This document shows positions 20,391 through 29,737 of a stretch of DNA of 64,000 nucleotides, piece after piece. Below the pieces are notes generated by a model. The model was not told the origin of the DNA. It ran no database searches and saw nothing but the letters and a program-made list of their open reading frames with translations. The stretch is from Streptomyces althioticus (GTDB lineage Bacteria; Actinomycetota; Actinomycetes; Streptomycetales; Streptomycetaceae). Where the stretch lies: positions 388,608 to 452,607 of the forward strand of contig BMSW01000004.1 of the NCBI GenBank assembly GCA_014649355.1, read 5' to 3'. The number at the start of each line of letters is the position of its first letter. Positions within the stretch are counted from its first letter, which is position 1. The position numbers were made by a program, and so were the translations under genes.

Positions 20391-21779
20391 ATGAGCACCA
20401 CGGAGCGTCCCAGGATCCTCGTAGTAGGCGGTGGGTACGTAGGCCTGTACGCAGCTCGGCGCATCCAGAAGAAGATGCGTTACGGCGAGGCGACCGTCAC
20501 CGTCGTCGACCCGCGGTCGTACATGACCTACCAGCCCTTCCTCCCCGAAGCCGCCGCCGGCAGCATCTCCCCGCGGCACGTCGTCGTCCCGTTGCGGCGC
20601 GTGCTTCCCAAGGCGGAGGTCCTCACCGGCCGGGTCACCACCATCGACCAGGACCGCAAGGTCGCCACGATCGCCCCGCTCGTGGGCGAGGCGTACGAGC
20701 TGCCCTTCGACTACCTGGTGATCGCGCTCGGCGCGGTCTCCCGCACCTTCCCGATCCCCGGCCTCGCCGAGCAGGGCATCGGCATGAAGGGCGTCGAGGA
20801 GGCCATCGGCCTGCGCAACCACGTCCTCGAGCAGCTCGACAAGGCCGACTCCACCACGGACGAGGAGATCCGGCGCAAGGCGCTCACCTTCGTCTTCGTG
20901 GGCGGCGGCTTCGCCGGCGCGGAGACCATCGGCGAGGTCGAGGACATGGCCCGGGACGCGGCCAAGTACTACAAGACGGTGTCCCGCGAGGACATGCGCT
21001 TCATCCTCGTCGACGCCGCCGACAAGATCCTCCCCGAGGTCGGCCCCAAGCTCGGCAAGTACGGCAAGGAGCACCTCGAGAGCCGCGGCGTCGAGGTCTA
21101 CCTGTCCACCTCCATGGACTCCTGCGTCGACGGCCACGTGGTGCTGAAGAACGGCCTCGAGGTCGACTCCAACACCATCGTGTGGACCGCGGGCGTCAAG
21201 CCCAACCCGGCGCTGGCCCGCTTCGGCCTGCCGCTCGGCCCGCGCGGCCACGTCGACACCGCGCCGACCCTCCAGGTCAAGGGCACCGACTACATCTGGG
21301 CAGCGGGCGACAACGCCCAGGTCCCGGACCTCGTGGGCCGCAAGGCCGGCAACGAGAACGCCTGGTGCCCGCCGAACGCCCAGCACGCGCTGCGCCAGGC
21401 CAAGGTCCTCGGCGACAACGTGATCTCCGGCATGCGGGGCTTCCCGCAGAAGGAGTACAGCCACGCCAACAAGGGCGCGGTCGCGGGCCTCGGCGTCCAC
21501 AAGGGCGTCGCGATGATCGTGATGGGCAAGTTCAAGATCAAGCTCAAGGGCCGGCTCGCCTGGTACATGCACCGTGGCTACCACGGCATGGCGATGCCCA
21601 CCTGGAACCGCAAGATCCGGATCTTCGCCGACTGGACCCTCGGCATGTTCCTCAAGCGTGAGGTCGTGTCCCTGGGCGCGATCGAGTCCCCGCGCGAGGA
21701 GTTCTACGAGGCCGCCAAGCCGGCCCCGGCGCCCGCCGCCCAGCAGGAGCCGAAGAAGACCGAGGCCAAGGCCTCCTGA
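20391..21779 (+). CDS. ndh: Type II NADH dehydrogenase (NDH-2)
   Basis: 462 residues. Single-subunit, non-proton-pumping NADH:quinone oxidoreductase at the inner face of the membrane. FAD-binding Rossmann motif GGGYVG (13-18), NADH-binding GGGFAGAE near residue 170, the FAD motif AAGDNAQVPD, and an amphipathic C-terminal region followed by a Pro/Ala/Lys tail. Likely controlled by redox through the Rex-like site upstream. A strong terminator follows. Confidence 0.94.
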   Translation: MSTTERPRILVVGGGYVGLYAARRIQKKMRYGEATVTVVDPRSYMTYQPFLPEAAAGSISPRHVVVPLRRVLPKAEVLTGRVTTIDQDRKVATIAPLVGEAYELPFDYLVIALGAVSRTFPIPGLAEQGIGMKGVEEAIGLRNHVLEQLDKADSTTDEEIRRKALTFVFVGGGFAGAETIGEVEDMARDAAKYYKTVSREDMRFILVDAADKILPEVGPKLGKYGKEHLESRGVEVYLSTSMDSCVDGHVVLKNGLEVDSNTIVWTAGVKPNPALARFGLPLGPRGHVDTAPTLQVKGTDYIWAAGDNAQVPDLVGRKAGNENAWCPPNAQHALRQAKVLGDNVISGMRGFPQKEYSHANKGAVAGLGVHKGVAMIVMGKFKIKLKGRLAWYMHRGYHGMAMPTWNRKIRIFADWTLGMFLKREVVSLGAIESPREEFYEAAKPAPAPAAQQEPKKTEAKAS

Positions 21780-21815
21780 CCCGGGGCCGCCCCCCAGGTC
21801 ACCCGTAGGCCCACC

Positions 21816-21857
21816 CGAAGGGGCCGCCCGCCATCCGTGGTGCGGGCGGCCCCTTCG
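21816..21857 (+). terminator. Terminator after ndh
   Basis: Perfect 16-bp stem CGAAGGGGCCGCCCGC (21816-21831) with its complement at 21842-21857. Confidence 0.85.
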
Positions 21858-21993
21858 GCATGCCCGGGTGACTCCCCGCGGGTTGCGTTTCCGTGTTTTG
21901 CCCGAAGATGACGCGCGCCGGGGACTGTCACGGCCGCGCCCAGGTGTTTACGTGGTGACGACATTCCGGGATCCGGTCACGGAGGTGTACACC

Positions 21994-23307
21994 ATGGCAG
22001 ACGCCGCCTCGCGGCTGAAAGGCATTCTCGAGCAGTTGCTCGCCGCACCCCTTCCGGTGCGCATCCGCACCTGGGACGGCTCGGAGGCCGGCCCCCCGGA
22101 GGCCCCCGTCCTGGTCGTGCGCAACCGGCGCGCCCTGCGCCGCCTGCTGTTCAAGCCGGGCGAACTCGGCCTGGCGCGCGCCTGGGTGGCCGGCGACCTG
22201 ACGATCGAGGGCGACCTCTACACCGCGCTGGGCCTGCTCGCCGGGAGCATCTGGGAGCGCGACGAGGACGCCCGTACCCTCGCCCAGTCCCTGCGCGACC
22301 CGGAGTTCCGCTCGGCGGTGCGCCGGCTGTTCGCCATGGCGGGCCCGCCGCTGCCGCCCGCCCCGCCCCGCGAGGAGGTCCGCAGGCCCCGCCGAGGACT
22401 GCACACCAAGCGCAGCGACAAGCGCGCCATCAGCCACCACTACGACGTCGGCAACGACTTCTACGAGATCGTCCTCGGCCCGTCCATGGTGTACTCCTGC
22501 GCCTACTGGCCCGCCCCGCCCCCGGAGGGCACCCTCGAACAGGCCCAGCACGACAAGCTCGACCTGGTCGCCCGCAAGCTCGCCCTGCGCCCCGGGCAGC
22601 GGCTGCTGGACGTCGGCTGCGGCTGGGGCTCCATGGCGATCCACGCGGCCCGTGAGCACGGGGCGAACGTCGTCGGCATCACCCTCTCCCAGGAGCAGGC
22701 CGCCTACGCCCGCAAGCGGATCGCCGAGGAGGGGCTGACCGACCGCATCGAGATCCGCGTCCAGGACTACCGGGACGTCACGGACGGCCCCTACGACGCG
22801 ATCTCCTCCATCGGCATGGCCGAACACGTCGGCTCCGAGCGCTACCTGGAGTACGCGACCGTCCTGCACCGGCTGCTGAAGCCGGGCGGCCGGCTGCTCA
22901 ACCACCAGATCGCCCGCCGCCCGCAGCGCGACGAGGAGTCGTACCAGGTGGACGACTTCATCGACGCCTACGTCTTCCCCGACGGCGAGCTGGCCCCGCT
23001 CGGCACCACCGTCACCCTGCTGGAGCGCGCCGGGTTCGAGGTGCGCGACGTGGAGTCGATCCGCGAGCACTACGCCCTCACCCTGCGCCGCTGGGTGGCG
23101 AACCTGGAGGCCGAGTGGTCCCGCGCGGCCGGTCTCGCCGGGCCGGCGCGCGCCCGCGTCTGGCAGCTCTACATGGCCGCCTCCGCGCTCGCCTTCGAGC
23201 GCAACCGCATCGGCGTCAACCAGGTCGTCGCCGTGCGCACGCCCGAGTCGGGGGCGTCCGGGCTGCCGCTGCGGGCCCGGGTGTGGGGCGCTCCCGCCCC
23301 GGCCTGA
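21994..23307 (+). CDS. SAM-dependent methyltransferase, cyclopropane-fatty-acid synthase family
   Basis: 437 residues. N-terminal ~130-residue lipid-binding domain, then the CFA/mycolate-cyclopropane type methyltransferase: ISHHYDVGNDFYEIVLG, SAM loop LDVGCGWGSMAI, GITLSQEQ, SIGMAEHVG and a late HYALTLRRW motif. Such enzymes transfer a methylene or methyl group from SAM to unsaturated phospholipid chains at the membrane. GGAGGTG six bases before ATG 21994 fixes the start. Monocistronic, followed by a hairpin shared with the convergent ABC exporter. Confidence 0.9.
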   Translation: MADAASRLKGILEQLLAAPLPVRIRTWDGSEAGPPEAPVLVVRNRRALRRLLFKPGELGLARAWVAGDLTIEGDLYTALGLLAGSIWERDEDARTLAQSLRDPEFRSAVRRLFAMAGPPLPPAPPREEVRRPRRGLHTKRSDKRAISHHYDVGNDFYEIVLGPSMVYSCAYWPAPPPEGTLEQAQHDKLDLVARKLALRPGQRLLDVGCGWGSMAIHAAREHGANVVGITLSQEQAAYARKRIAEEGLTDRIEIRVQDYRDVTDGPYDAISSIGMAEHVGSERYLEYATVLHRLLKPGGRLLNHQIARRPQRDEESYQVDDFIDAYVFPDGELAPLGTTVTLLERAGFEVRDVESIREHYALTLRRWVANLEAEWSRAAGLAGPARARVWQLYMAASALAFERNRIGVNQVVAVRTPESGASGLPLRARVWGAPAPA

Positions 23308-23323
23308 TCCGCACCACGACGCG

Positions 23324-23358
23324 AAGGGCCGGGCCCCCCGTACGGGAGGCCCGGCCCT
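23324..23358. terminator. Bidirectional terminator between cfa-like gene and ABC permease
   Basis: Arms AGGGCCGGGCC and GGCCCGGCCCT with extra CCCCG/CGGGA pairing, around a GTAC-type loop, located between two convergent genes. Confidence 0.8.
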
Positions 23359-23381
23359 CGGTGTACCGCGTCGCGACGCGG

Positions 23382-25913
23382 TCACTCCGCCTTGATCGCG
23401 CTCAGCATGTTCAGCCGGGCGGCGTTGCGGGCCGGCCACAGGGCGGCCAGGACGCCCACCAGACCGGCCAGCACCACGAAGATCCCGATCCGGTCCCAGG
23501 GCAGGACCAGCGCGTACCCCGGGATCTCGTCGGCGACGGTCTCGCCGATCGCCCAGCCGAGGAACGTGCCGAGACCGATGCCGACCACCGCGCCGAACAC
23601 CGAGATGACGACGGCCTCCAGCCGGACCATCCGCTTCACCCGGCGCCGGTCCAGACCGATCGCGCGCAGCATGCCGATCTCCTGCTGCCGTTCGAAGACG
23701 GACATCGCGAGGGTGTTGACGACGCCCAGCACCGCGATGATCAGAGCCATCGCCAGCAGGCCGTACATGACGTTCAGCAGGGTGTTGATGACGCCGCCGA
23801 ACTCGTCTCGGATGTCCTGCCGGTCCATCACGGTGATCGCGGGGTTGTCACCGAGCGCGTCGACGAGGACCTTCTCGTTCGCGGCGGACTGGCCGCCGTC
23901 GACCTTCACGAAGATCTGCCGGATGTACGGCTTCGCCTCGTGCCCGCCCACCACGGCGCTGTCGATGAGGACGGGGGAGAGGAACTCGCTGTCCTTGTAG
24001 ACGGCGCCGACCGTCAGCGTCGCCTTCTTCTCGTCGGCGAAGGTGAAGGGGATGCGGTCGCCGGGCTTCCAGCCCCTGCTCGCGGCCGTGGTCTCGGCGA
24101 CCGCGATCCGCCCCTCGGCGAGCGTGCCGGCGTCGCCGCTGACGACGTCGATGTTCAGGACCCGCTCGATGTCGCCCGGGGTGACCGCGGAGGCGGAGAC
24201 GTAGTCGTCGCCGGTCCGGAGGTAGGCGTCCTGCTGGGGGGAGACCGCCGAGACGCCCTCGGCCTTCTCCAGCGCGGTCAGCGCGGACCGGTCGAGGTCG
24301 CCCCCGTTGGCCATCGTGACCATGTAGTCGGCCTTGATGTTGTCCGTGGTCATCTTGTCGATGGCGGTGCCGACCGTGACGCCGAGCACCGACAGGCCGG
24401 TCACCAGCGTCAGACCGATCGCCAGCGCCGAGGCGGTGGCGCCGGTGCGGCGCGGGTTGCGGACCGCGTTCTGGCCGGCCAGCTTGCCGGCCACGCCGAA
24501 GGGTCCGACGAGCAGCGGACGGACGAGTGCGATCACGGGCCGGGACAGCAGCGGGATCAGGATGATCACGCCGATCAGAGCGAGGAACGCGCCCGCGCCG
24601 ATGTACATCCGGCCGTCGTCGCCGCCGGTCGAGGCGCCTGCCACGATCCCCGCCGCGCCGAGGGCGGTGACGGCCCCGCCGATGGAGTTGCGCAGCACCA
24701 GCGACTTGGTGGTGGCCACCGCGTGGACGCTGTTCATCGCCGCCACCGGCGGGATCTTCGCGGCCCTGCGGCCGGGCAGCCAGGCGGCGAACACCGTGAT
24801 CAGCACGCCGACCGCGAACGCCGCGATCACCGGAGTGGCGGACAGGACCAGCGGGCCGTCAGGCATCTTCATGTCGAACGCCGCCATGCCGGAGCGCAGT
24901 CCGACGGCCAGACCGACGCCGAGGGCGAAGCCGACGGACGAGGCCACCAGACCCACCACCGCGGCCTCGGCGAGCACCGAGCGGGTGATCTGCCTGCGGG
25001 ACGCGCCGACCGCGCGCATCAGGGCGACCTCCTTGGTGCGCTGGGCGACCAGCATCGTGAACGTGTTGGAGATCAGGAAGACGCCCACGAAGAGCGCGAT
25101 GCCCGCGAAGCCGAGCAGGACCTGCTTGAGGTTGGCCATGCCCTGTTCGATCTGGTCGGCCTGCTCGTCCGCGAGCGCCTGGCCGGTCCGCGCCTCCGCC
25201 GTGTCCGGCAGCAGCGGCTCGACCGCGGCGAGGATCTCCGCGTCGTCCGCGCCGGGGGACGCGACGACGGTGACGTCCGCGAAGTAGCCCTGCTTCAGGT
25301 ACTGCTTCTGGGCGACGGCGGTGTCGAAGAGGACGAGGCTGCCGCCGGCGTTGACGGCGCCGTCCTCGGTGGTGAACACACCGCTGAGGGTGTACTCCTT
25401 CACCGGGCCGTTGGTGGCGACGCGCACCCGGTCGCCGACCTCGTACTCGCCCTTGGCCGCGGAATCCTCGTCCAACGCGATCTGGTCGTCCTTCACCGGG
25501 CCGGAGCCGTCGGTGAACGTGTACGCGGGGTCCTTGCCGTCCTCGCCGGGCGCGAAGTTCGAGCCCTTGTTGGACCATCCGACGCCGATCAGCTTCCCGT
25601 CGGGGTCGGCGACCCCGGCGAAGCCCTCGACGCGGCCGTACACCCCGGCGACGCCGTCCACGGCGGCGATCCGGTCGAGGTCCTCGCCGGACAGGCCGGG
25701 CGCCTCCTCGGGGTTGTCCGGGTCGGCGTACGAGGTGACGGCGACGGCGACGTCGTCGTAGCTCTTCGCCGACTGGTTGCGGAAGGCGTTGGAGAGGGTG
25801 TCCGCGAAGACCAGGGTGCCCGACACGAACGCCACGCCCAGCATCACGGCGAGCACGGTCATCAACAGCCTGGCCTTGTGCGCGAAGACGTTGCGCAAGG
25901 CGGTACGGAACAT
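23382..25913 (-). CDS. ABC transporter permease, FtsX/MacB type
   Basis: 843 residues. Two FtsX-like halves: TM1 near the N-terminus (LLMTVLAVMLGVAFVSGTLV), a large extracytoplasmic domain (~45-260), three TM helices, a second four-TM unit with another extracellular domain, and the last three TM helices ending ARLNMLSAIKAE. ALMRAVGASRRQI and GMLRAIGLDRRRV are the duplicated coupling helices that contact the ATPase. Typically exports lipoproteins, peptides or antibiotics, or transmits mechanical force; substrate unknown. ATG 25913 lies 56 bases after the ATPase stop in the same operon. Confidence 0.92.
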   Translation of the reverse strand: MFRTALRNVFAHKARLLMTVLAVMLGVAFVSGTLVFADTLSNAFRNQSAKSYDDVAVAVTSYADPDNPEEAPGLSGEDLDRIAAVDGVAGVYGRVEGFAGVADPDGKLIGVGWSNKGSNFAPGEDGKDPAYTFTDGSGPVKDDQIALDEDSAAKGEYEVGDRVRVATNGPVKEYTLSGVFTTEDGAVNAGGSLVLFDTAVAQKQYLKQGYFADVTVVASPGADDAEILAAVEPLLPDTAEARTGQALADEQADQIEQGMANLKQVLLGFAGIALFVGVFLISNTFTMLVAQRTKEVALMRAVGASRRQITRSVLAEAAVVGLVASSVGFALGVGLAVGLRSGMAAFDMKMPDGPLVLSATPVIAAFAVGVLITVFAAWLPGRRAAKIPPVAAMNSVHAVATTKSLVLRNSIGGAVTALGAAGIVAGASTGGDDGRMYIGAGAFLALIGVIILIPLLSRPVIALVRPLLVGPFGVAGKLAGQNAVRNPRRTGATASALAIGLTLVTGLSVLGVTVGTAIDKMTTDNIKADYMVTMANGGDLDRSALTALEKAEGVSAVSPQQDAYLRTGDDYVSASAVTPGDIERVLNIDVVSGDAGTLAEGRIAVAETTAASRGWKPGDRIPFTFADEKKATLTVGAVYKDSEFLSPVLIDSAVVGGHEAKPYIRQIFVKVDGGQSAANEKVLVDALGDNPAITVMDRQDIRDEFGGVINTLLNVMYGLLAMALIIAVLGVVNTLAMSVFERQQEIGMLRAIGLDRRRVKRMVRLEAVVISVFGAVVGIGLGTFLGWAIGETVADEIPGYALVLPWDRIGIFVVLAGLVGVLAALWPARNAARLNMLSAIKAE

Positions 25914-25969
25914 GGGTCTTCTCTGTCCAGACGGTACGGGGAAGGGGCGGGCGGGCGGCGGGCCCGGGG

Positions 25970-26740
25970 TCAGCTGGTGCGGCCCTTGGCGTCGAAACGC
26001 TTCATCCGGTCGAGCACCGAGTCGGCCGTCGGGCCGTGGAGCTCGTCGACGATGCGGCCGTCGGCGAGGAAGACCACCCGGTCCGCGTAGGCGGCGGCGA
26101 CCGGGTCGTGGGTCACCATGACCACCGTCTGGCCCAGTTCGCGCACGGAGTTGCGCAGGAAGCCGAGCACCTCGGCGCCGGAGCGCGAGTCGAGGTTGCC
26201 GGTCGGCTCGTCGCCGAAGACGATGTCGGGCCGGGACGCCAGCGCGCGGGCCACCGCGACCCGCTGCTGCTGGCCGCCGGAGAGCTGGGCGGGCCGGTGG
26301 CTCAGCCGGTCGGACAAACCGACCATGCGGATCACGGTGTCCAGCCACTCCTTGTCGGGCTTGCGGCCCGCGATGTCCATCGGAAGCGTGATGTTCTCCA
26401 GGGCGTTGAGCGTCGGCAACAGGTTGAACGCCTGGAAGATGAAGCCGATCTTGTCCCGGCGCAGTCGCGTGAGCTGCTTGTCCTTCAGCGCGCCCAGCTC
26501 GGTGTCGCCGATGCGCACGGAGCCGGAGGAGAAGGTGTCGAGCCCGGCGACGCAGTGCATCAGCGTGGACTTGCCGGAGCCCGAGGGGCCCATGATCGCG
26601 GTGAACTCGGCCTGCCGGAAGTCGACGGAGACCCGGTCCAGCGCGACCACCCGGGTCTCGCCCTGCCCGTAGATCTTCGACAGCTCCGTGGCGCGCGCGG
26701 CCACGGTGGTGGTCCGGTCGGCGAGGGGGGCGGTGGTCAC
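25970..26740 (-). CDS. ABC transporter ATP-binding protein (LolD/MacB type)
   Basis: 256 residues. Walker A GPSGSGKS, Q-loop FIFQAFNLLP, signature LSGGQQQRVAVARAL, Walker B DIVFGDEPTGNLD, H-loop VTHD. Energises the FtsX-type permease encoded just downstream. GTG start at 26740 with AGGAG upstream on the minus strand. Confidence 0.95.
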   Translation of the reverse strand: MTTAPLADRTTTVAARATELSKIYGQGETRVVALDRVSVDFRQAEFTAIMGPSGSGKSTLMHCVAGLDTFSSGSVRIGDTELGALKDKQLTRLRRDKIGFIFQAFNLLPTLNALENITLPMDIAGRKPDKEWLDTVIRMVGLSDRLSHRPAQLSGGQQQRVAVARALASRPDIVFGDEPTGNLDSRSGAEVLGFLRNSVRELGQTVVMVTHDPVAAAYADRVVFLADGRIVDELHGPTADSVLDRMKRFDAKGRTS

Positions 26741-27125
26741 GGATGAGCTCCTGTCAGGACGGCGTGTTCGGGGACGTCACCATCCTTCCGTGGCTTCGCC
26801 GCCGCGTAGTCAGCCGCTGCTCCGGTTCCTGGGGGCGACTCGGGAGGGAGCGCGGGGCGCCGGGTCATACCTGGGGATGACGGGGGACCCCTACCCGGGT
26901 CGTCCCCGGAACGGGTGGGGCGCCCTGTCCCGGACGGTGAAATTCCGTCAATCCGCGTGCAGAGGGCCCCGTCGCACGCAAGGCTGGTGGCACGTGCTGA
27001 CGGTGCGTTCCGGTGTCTGATGCTCCCTCAGGCGCCAATAAAATAAGACAAGATCGGTCCATCCCGCCGCAGGCGGGGGGAGGGTCACCGATAGGCTCGG
27101 AACCGCGAAGCGGGGCCCACGGCCT
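26741..27125. other. 385-bp gap before tRNA-Leu, probable tRNA promoter
   Basis: No gene supported. An imperfect dyad GGGGATGAC / GTCGTCCCC (about 26874-26914) could be an operator for the leftward ABC operon. TAAAAT at 27039-27044, 17 bases after TCTGAT, is the best candidate promoter for the tRNA; TAGGCT at 27092-27097 is an alternative -10. Confidence 0.4.
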
Positions 27126-27212
27126 GCCCGGATGGTGGAATGCAGACACGGCGAGCTTAAACCTCGCTGCCCCTGAGCGGGCGTGCCGGTTCAAGTCCGG
27201 CTCCGGGCACCA
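27126..27212 (+). tRNA. tRNA-Leu (anticodon TAA), integration site
   Basis: Acceptor arm GCCCGGA (27126-27132) pairs with TCCGGGC (27202-27208), discriminator A27209, CCA encoded (27210-27212). Anticodon stem GCGAG/CTCGC encloses loop CTTAAAC with anticodon TAA (27158-27160). A long variable arm (TGCCCCTGAGCGGGC) and T-arm GCCGGTTCAAGTCCGGC complete a class II tRNA. The tyrosine integrase starting 101 bases later suggests that the 3' part of this gene is the left attachment site. Confidence 0.97.
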
Positions 27213-27271
27213 CCATGGCCGTGCCGCGTGACCTGCGAAGAAGGCCGGTTCCCGCTGTCGCTCATTCGTGT

Positions 27272-27307
27272 CGCTGGCGCACCGCTGGCGCACGGGCGCT
27301 CTAGCTT
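27272..27307 (+). promoter_or_regulatory. Integrase promoter with tandem 11-bp repeats
   Basis: Two perfect adjacent copies of CGCTGGCGCAC (27272-27282, 27283-27293) lie where the -35 would be, followed by TAGCTT (27302-27307) six bases before the integrase ATG. This suggests a leaderless int transcript whose -35 region is covered by a protein-binding repeat (integrase arm site or regulator). Confidence 0.55.
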
Positions 27308-27313
27308 GCCGAC

Positions 27314-29158
27314 ATGGCGTACGTGAAACCCATGAAGAACAAGGCTGGGGTGGTCACCAGCTTCCGCGTCCGGTGGCGTCTTGGAGGCGCGCGGGACGGC
27401 GAGTGGCAGTCGGAGCGGTTCGACGGTGACGAGGCCGGCGAGGAAGCTGCCGGGATCTTCTGCGAGGCCGTCAACGAGGCGGGGCAGCAGTGGCCATCCG
27501 GATGGGTGAAGGGTCAAGGGTTCATCGATCCGGCCTCGGAGGTACCGGACGAGTCGCGGTACCGGTTCGAGACGTACGCGCGGGCGATGTTCGAGGTGAA
27601 GACTGGCATTCAGGACCAGTACCGCCGGGATTGTGTCCGCGACCTCGAGCGGTATGTCTTCCCGGCCTTCGGGACGTGCGACGTCCGGTCGGTGGCGCAT
27701 TTCAACCACGACACGGTGCAGGCGTGGGTGCGGCGGCTGGAGCAGACGATGGTGCATGTGGGGCGGGCGCCGAAGAGCGGGCAGCCGAAGATGCGGCCGA
27801 TGTCGCCGAAGACGATCCGCAATCTGCACGGGCTGCTGTCGGCGGTGCTGCAGAAGGCTGTGCAGGCGGAGCCGCCGCTGCGGGACCGCAACCCGTGCGC
27901 GCTCACCTCGCTGCCCCGTACGGACGACGACGGTGCGGAGGGCGGTGAGGACATCGAGTTCCTCACGCCGGACGAGATGGCCGGGCTGATCTCGTGCATG
28001 GAGCGCCGCTCGGACCAGCTGCTGACGATCGTGAAGTACGGCACGGGCATGCGCTGGGGCGAGGTGTCCGCGCTGGCTCCGGAGTGCCTCGTCGACTGGG
28101 CGACGGACAAGCCGAAGATCCGGGTGAAGAGGGCTTGGAAGAAGGACGGCAAGGGGGGCTACAAGATCGGCCCGCCGAAGTCGAAGCGCGGCCGGCGCAC
28201 GGTGCGGGTCTCGACGGCCGTGGTGGACGCCATCGAGGAGCTGGGCGGCGAGGACAACGACCGCCCTGGCCGGCTGTTCTTCACGGGGGATCAGAACGGG
28301 AACCGGCTGCACTATTCGACGTTCTACGACCGGTGGCAGCGGGCGGTGCACAGGGCGAAGGCGGCGGGGCTGCTCCCGAGCCACAAGAATCCGACGCCGC
28401 ACGATACGCGGCACAGTCACGCCGCGGTGCTCATCTCGATGGGGCACAGCCTCACCTATGTGCAGCGGCGCCTGGGACACGAGTCGATCAAGACGACGTC
28501 GGACACGTACGGGCATCTGCTGCCGCAGGCCGACGACGATGCGATGGAGACGATCGACCGGTCGCTGTCGCGCGGGTCCGCTCCGGAGGGGGCGAGGCCT
28601 CCGGCGCCCCGCACGCCGGGAGGTGGCCAGGCGGGCGCTGTGGCGGTTTCCGCGCCGGGCGAGAGGGTGCATGTCGCTGTGTTTCCCGGAGGGCGCGAAG
28701 AGGCGTTCTGGCGGGAGGACTTCGCGCGTCTCGTCGCGGACGTGTGGCGGCTGGAGCGGCGCGAGGACGTGCGGCTGGAGGAGCGGCCGGCCGCGAAGTG
28801 GGCGGCGCGCCACGGCGGCCTGGACGGCGTGCACCCGGCGATGCCGGCGCGGGCGCAGGTGTGGCAGCTCGGGCCGGTGGTGTACGGGCCGGATGGTGAG
28901 CAGCAGGAGGCCCGGCCGGACGCGTACGAGGTGCGCGCGTCGTGGGCGTGGGAGTGGGAGGACGGCTACACGACCGAACCGGCGTCGTGGAAGGCCGAGC
29001 ACCGGGCGGCGCCCTCGGCGGCGACCGAGGCGGTCGCCTGGGGCGTGGACCAGGCGCAGGTGCGGGCCGCGTTCGTGAAGGCGCGCGCCAAGGCGTTGAG
29101 GATGTGCGCGCGCCATCCGTCGGCGGTGGAGTGGCCGGCTGGTCAGGCCGAGGTGTGA
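27314..29158 (+). CDS. int: Tyrosine site-specific integrase with C-terminal extension
   Basis: 614 residues. Core-binding (SAM-like) domain ~85-200, catalytic domain ~215-415 with the full set: R247 (GTGMRWGE), K289 in the beta hairpin, H363-xx-R366 (HDTRHSH), H389 (LGHES) and nucleophile Y399 (SDTYGHL). It should recombine attP with the 3' part of tRNA-Leu. After residue ~420 there are about 190 extra residues of unknown fold with Trp-rich stretches (ASWAWEWEDGY); ordinary phage integrases stop near residue 400. The end overlaps a convergent gene by 16 bases. ATG 27314 sits right after a -10-like box. Confidence 0.95.
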   Translation: MAYVKPMKNKAGVVTSFRVRWRLGGARDGEWQSERFDGDEAGEEAAGIFCEAVNEAGQQWPSGWVKGQGFIDPASEVPDESRYRFETYARAMFEVKTGIQDQYRRDCVRDLERYVFPAFGTCDVRSVAHFNHDTVQAWVRRLEQTMVHVGRAPKSGQPKMRPMSPKTIRNLHGLLSAVLQKAVQAEPPLRDRNPCALTSLPRTDDDGAEGGEDIEFLTPDEMAGLISCMERRSDQLLTIVKYGTGMRWGEVSALAPECLVDWATDKPKIRVKRAWKKDGKGGYKIGPPKSKRGRRTVRVSTAVVDAIEELGGEDNDRPGRLFFTGDQNGNRLHYSTFYDRWQRAVHRAKAAGLLPSHKNPTPHDTRHSHAAVLISMGHSLTYVQRRLGHESIKTTSDTYGHLLPQADDDAMETIDRSLSRGSAPEGARPPAPRTPGGGQAGAVAVSAPGERVHVAVFPGGREEAFWREDFARLVADVWRLERREDVRLEERPAAKWAARHGGLDGVHPAMPARAQVWQLGPVVYGPDGEQQEARPDAYEVRASWAWEWEDGYTTEPASWKAEHRAAPSAATEAVAWGVDQAQVRAAFVKARAKALRMCARHPSAVEWPAGQAEV

Positions 29159-29727
29159 TGGTCGTCGACCACTTCGAGTTGTGGGTGCGGGCCGCGGCGC
29201 TGAATGCGTCGCGGCCCGCGGACTACTGGGAGGGGGCTGGTCTGCCCGACCGCGAGGGGGTGGCGGGTCGGGTTCGCAGCGGCTTCCAGGACGAGGGCGT
29301 TGTATTCGCGGACCAGTTCCTGGTACTCGGTGCGCAGTTCCGCGTACCTCACGCGGTCCTTGGTCCGTTCGTCGAGGACCTGGTCCACGCGCGCGTACGC
29401 GCTGCGGATACGCAAGTCGGTGGTGGCCAGCGTCTGGTCGACGAGCCGCTCGCGGCGTCTGAGGGCCTCTTCGCGCTCCATGAGCTGCTGCTCCCGTAGG
29501 TCCTGCTGCCGCGCGAACTTGTCGAGGGTCGCGCGGGCGCGCTCCTCGGACCGCAGGACGGCACGACGGACGATGGAGACGGCCACTGCGGTGACGCACG
29601 TCAGCGACAGCACATTGCTCGGGTTTACCAGCGCGGCGGGGCCCCCGCTTACGAGGGCCGCACCGCCGGTGGCGATGCTCACGCCCACGAGGGCCATGGT
29701 CGAGGCCCGGCTGGAAGGACGCTTCAT
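29143..29727 (-). CDS. Membrane protein with coiled coil
   Basis: 194 residues. Two hydrophobic segments near the N-terminus (MALVGVSIATGGAALVSGG and VLSLTCVTAVAVSIVRRAVL), then a long charged helix (LDKFARQQDLREQQLMEREE...) and a basic tail. Starts ten bases after the repressor stop on the same strand, so it is probably cotranscribed with the repressor and expressed in the integrated state; a role in immunity or exclusion is possible but unproved. Its 3' end overlaps the integrase gene by 16 bases, tail to tail. Not recognised. Confidence 0.75.
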   Translation of the reverse strand: MKRPSSRASTMALVGVSIATGGAALVSGGPAALVNPSNVLSLTCVTAVAVSIVRRAVLRSEERARATLDKFARQQDLREQQLMEREEALRRRERLVDQTLATTDLRIRSAYARVDQVLDERTKDRVRYAELRTEYQELVREYNALVLEAAANPTRHPLAVGQTSPLPVVRGPRRIQRRGPHPQLEVVDDHHTSA

Positions 29728-29737
29728 CGGTTCCCCC

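Noticed and set aside
23115..26090. Very long open frame on the + strand opposite the ABC permease
   Set aside because: It is antisense to a clear ABC permease, has low-complexity composition typical of GC-rich shadow frames, and no family motif.
27191..29599. 802-codon open frame opposite the integrase
   Set aside because: Arg/Pro/His-rich translation without domains, antisense to a complete tyrosine recombinase.
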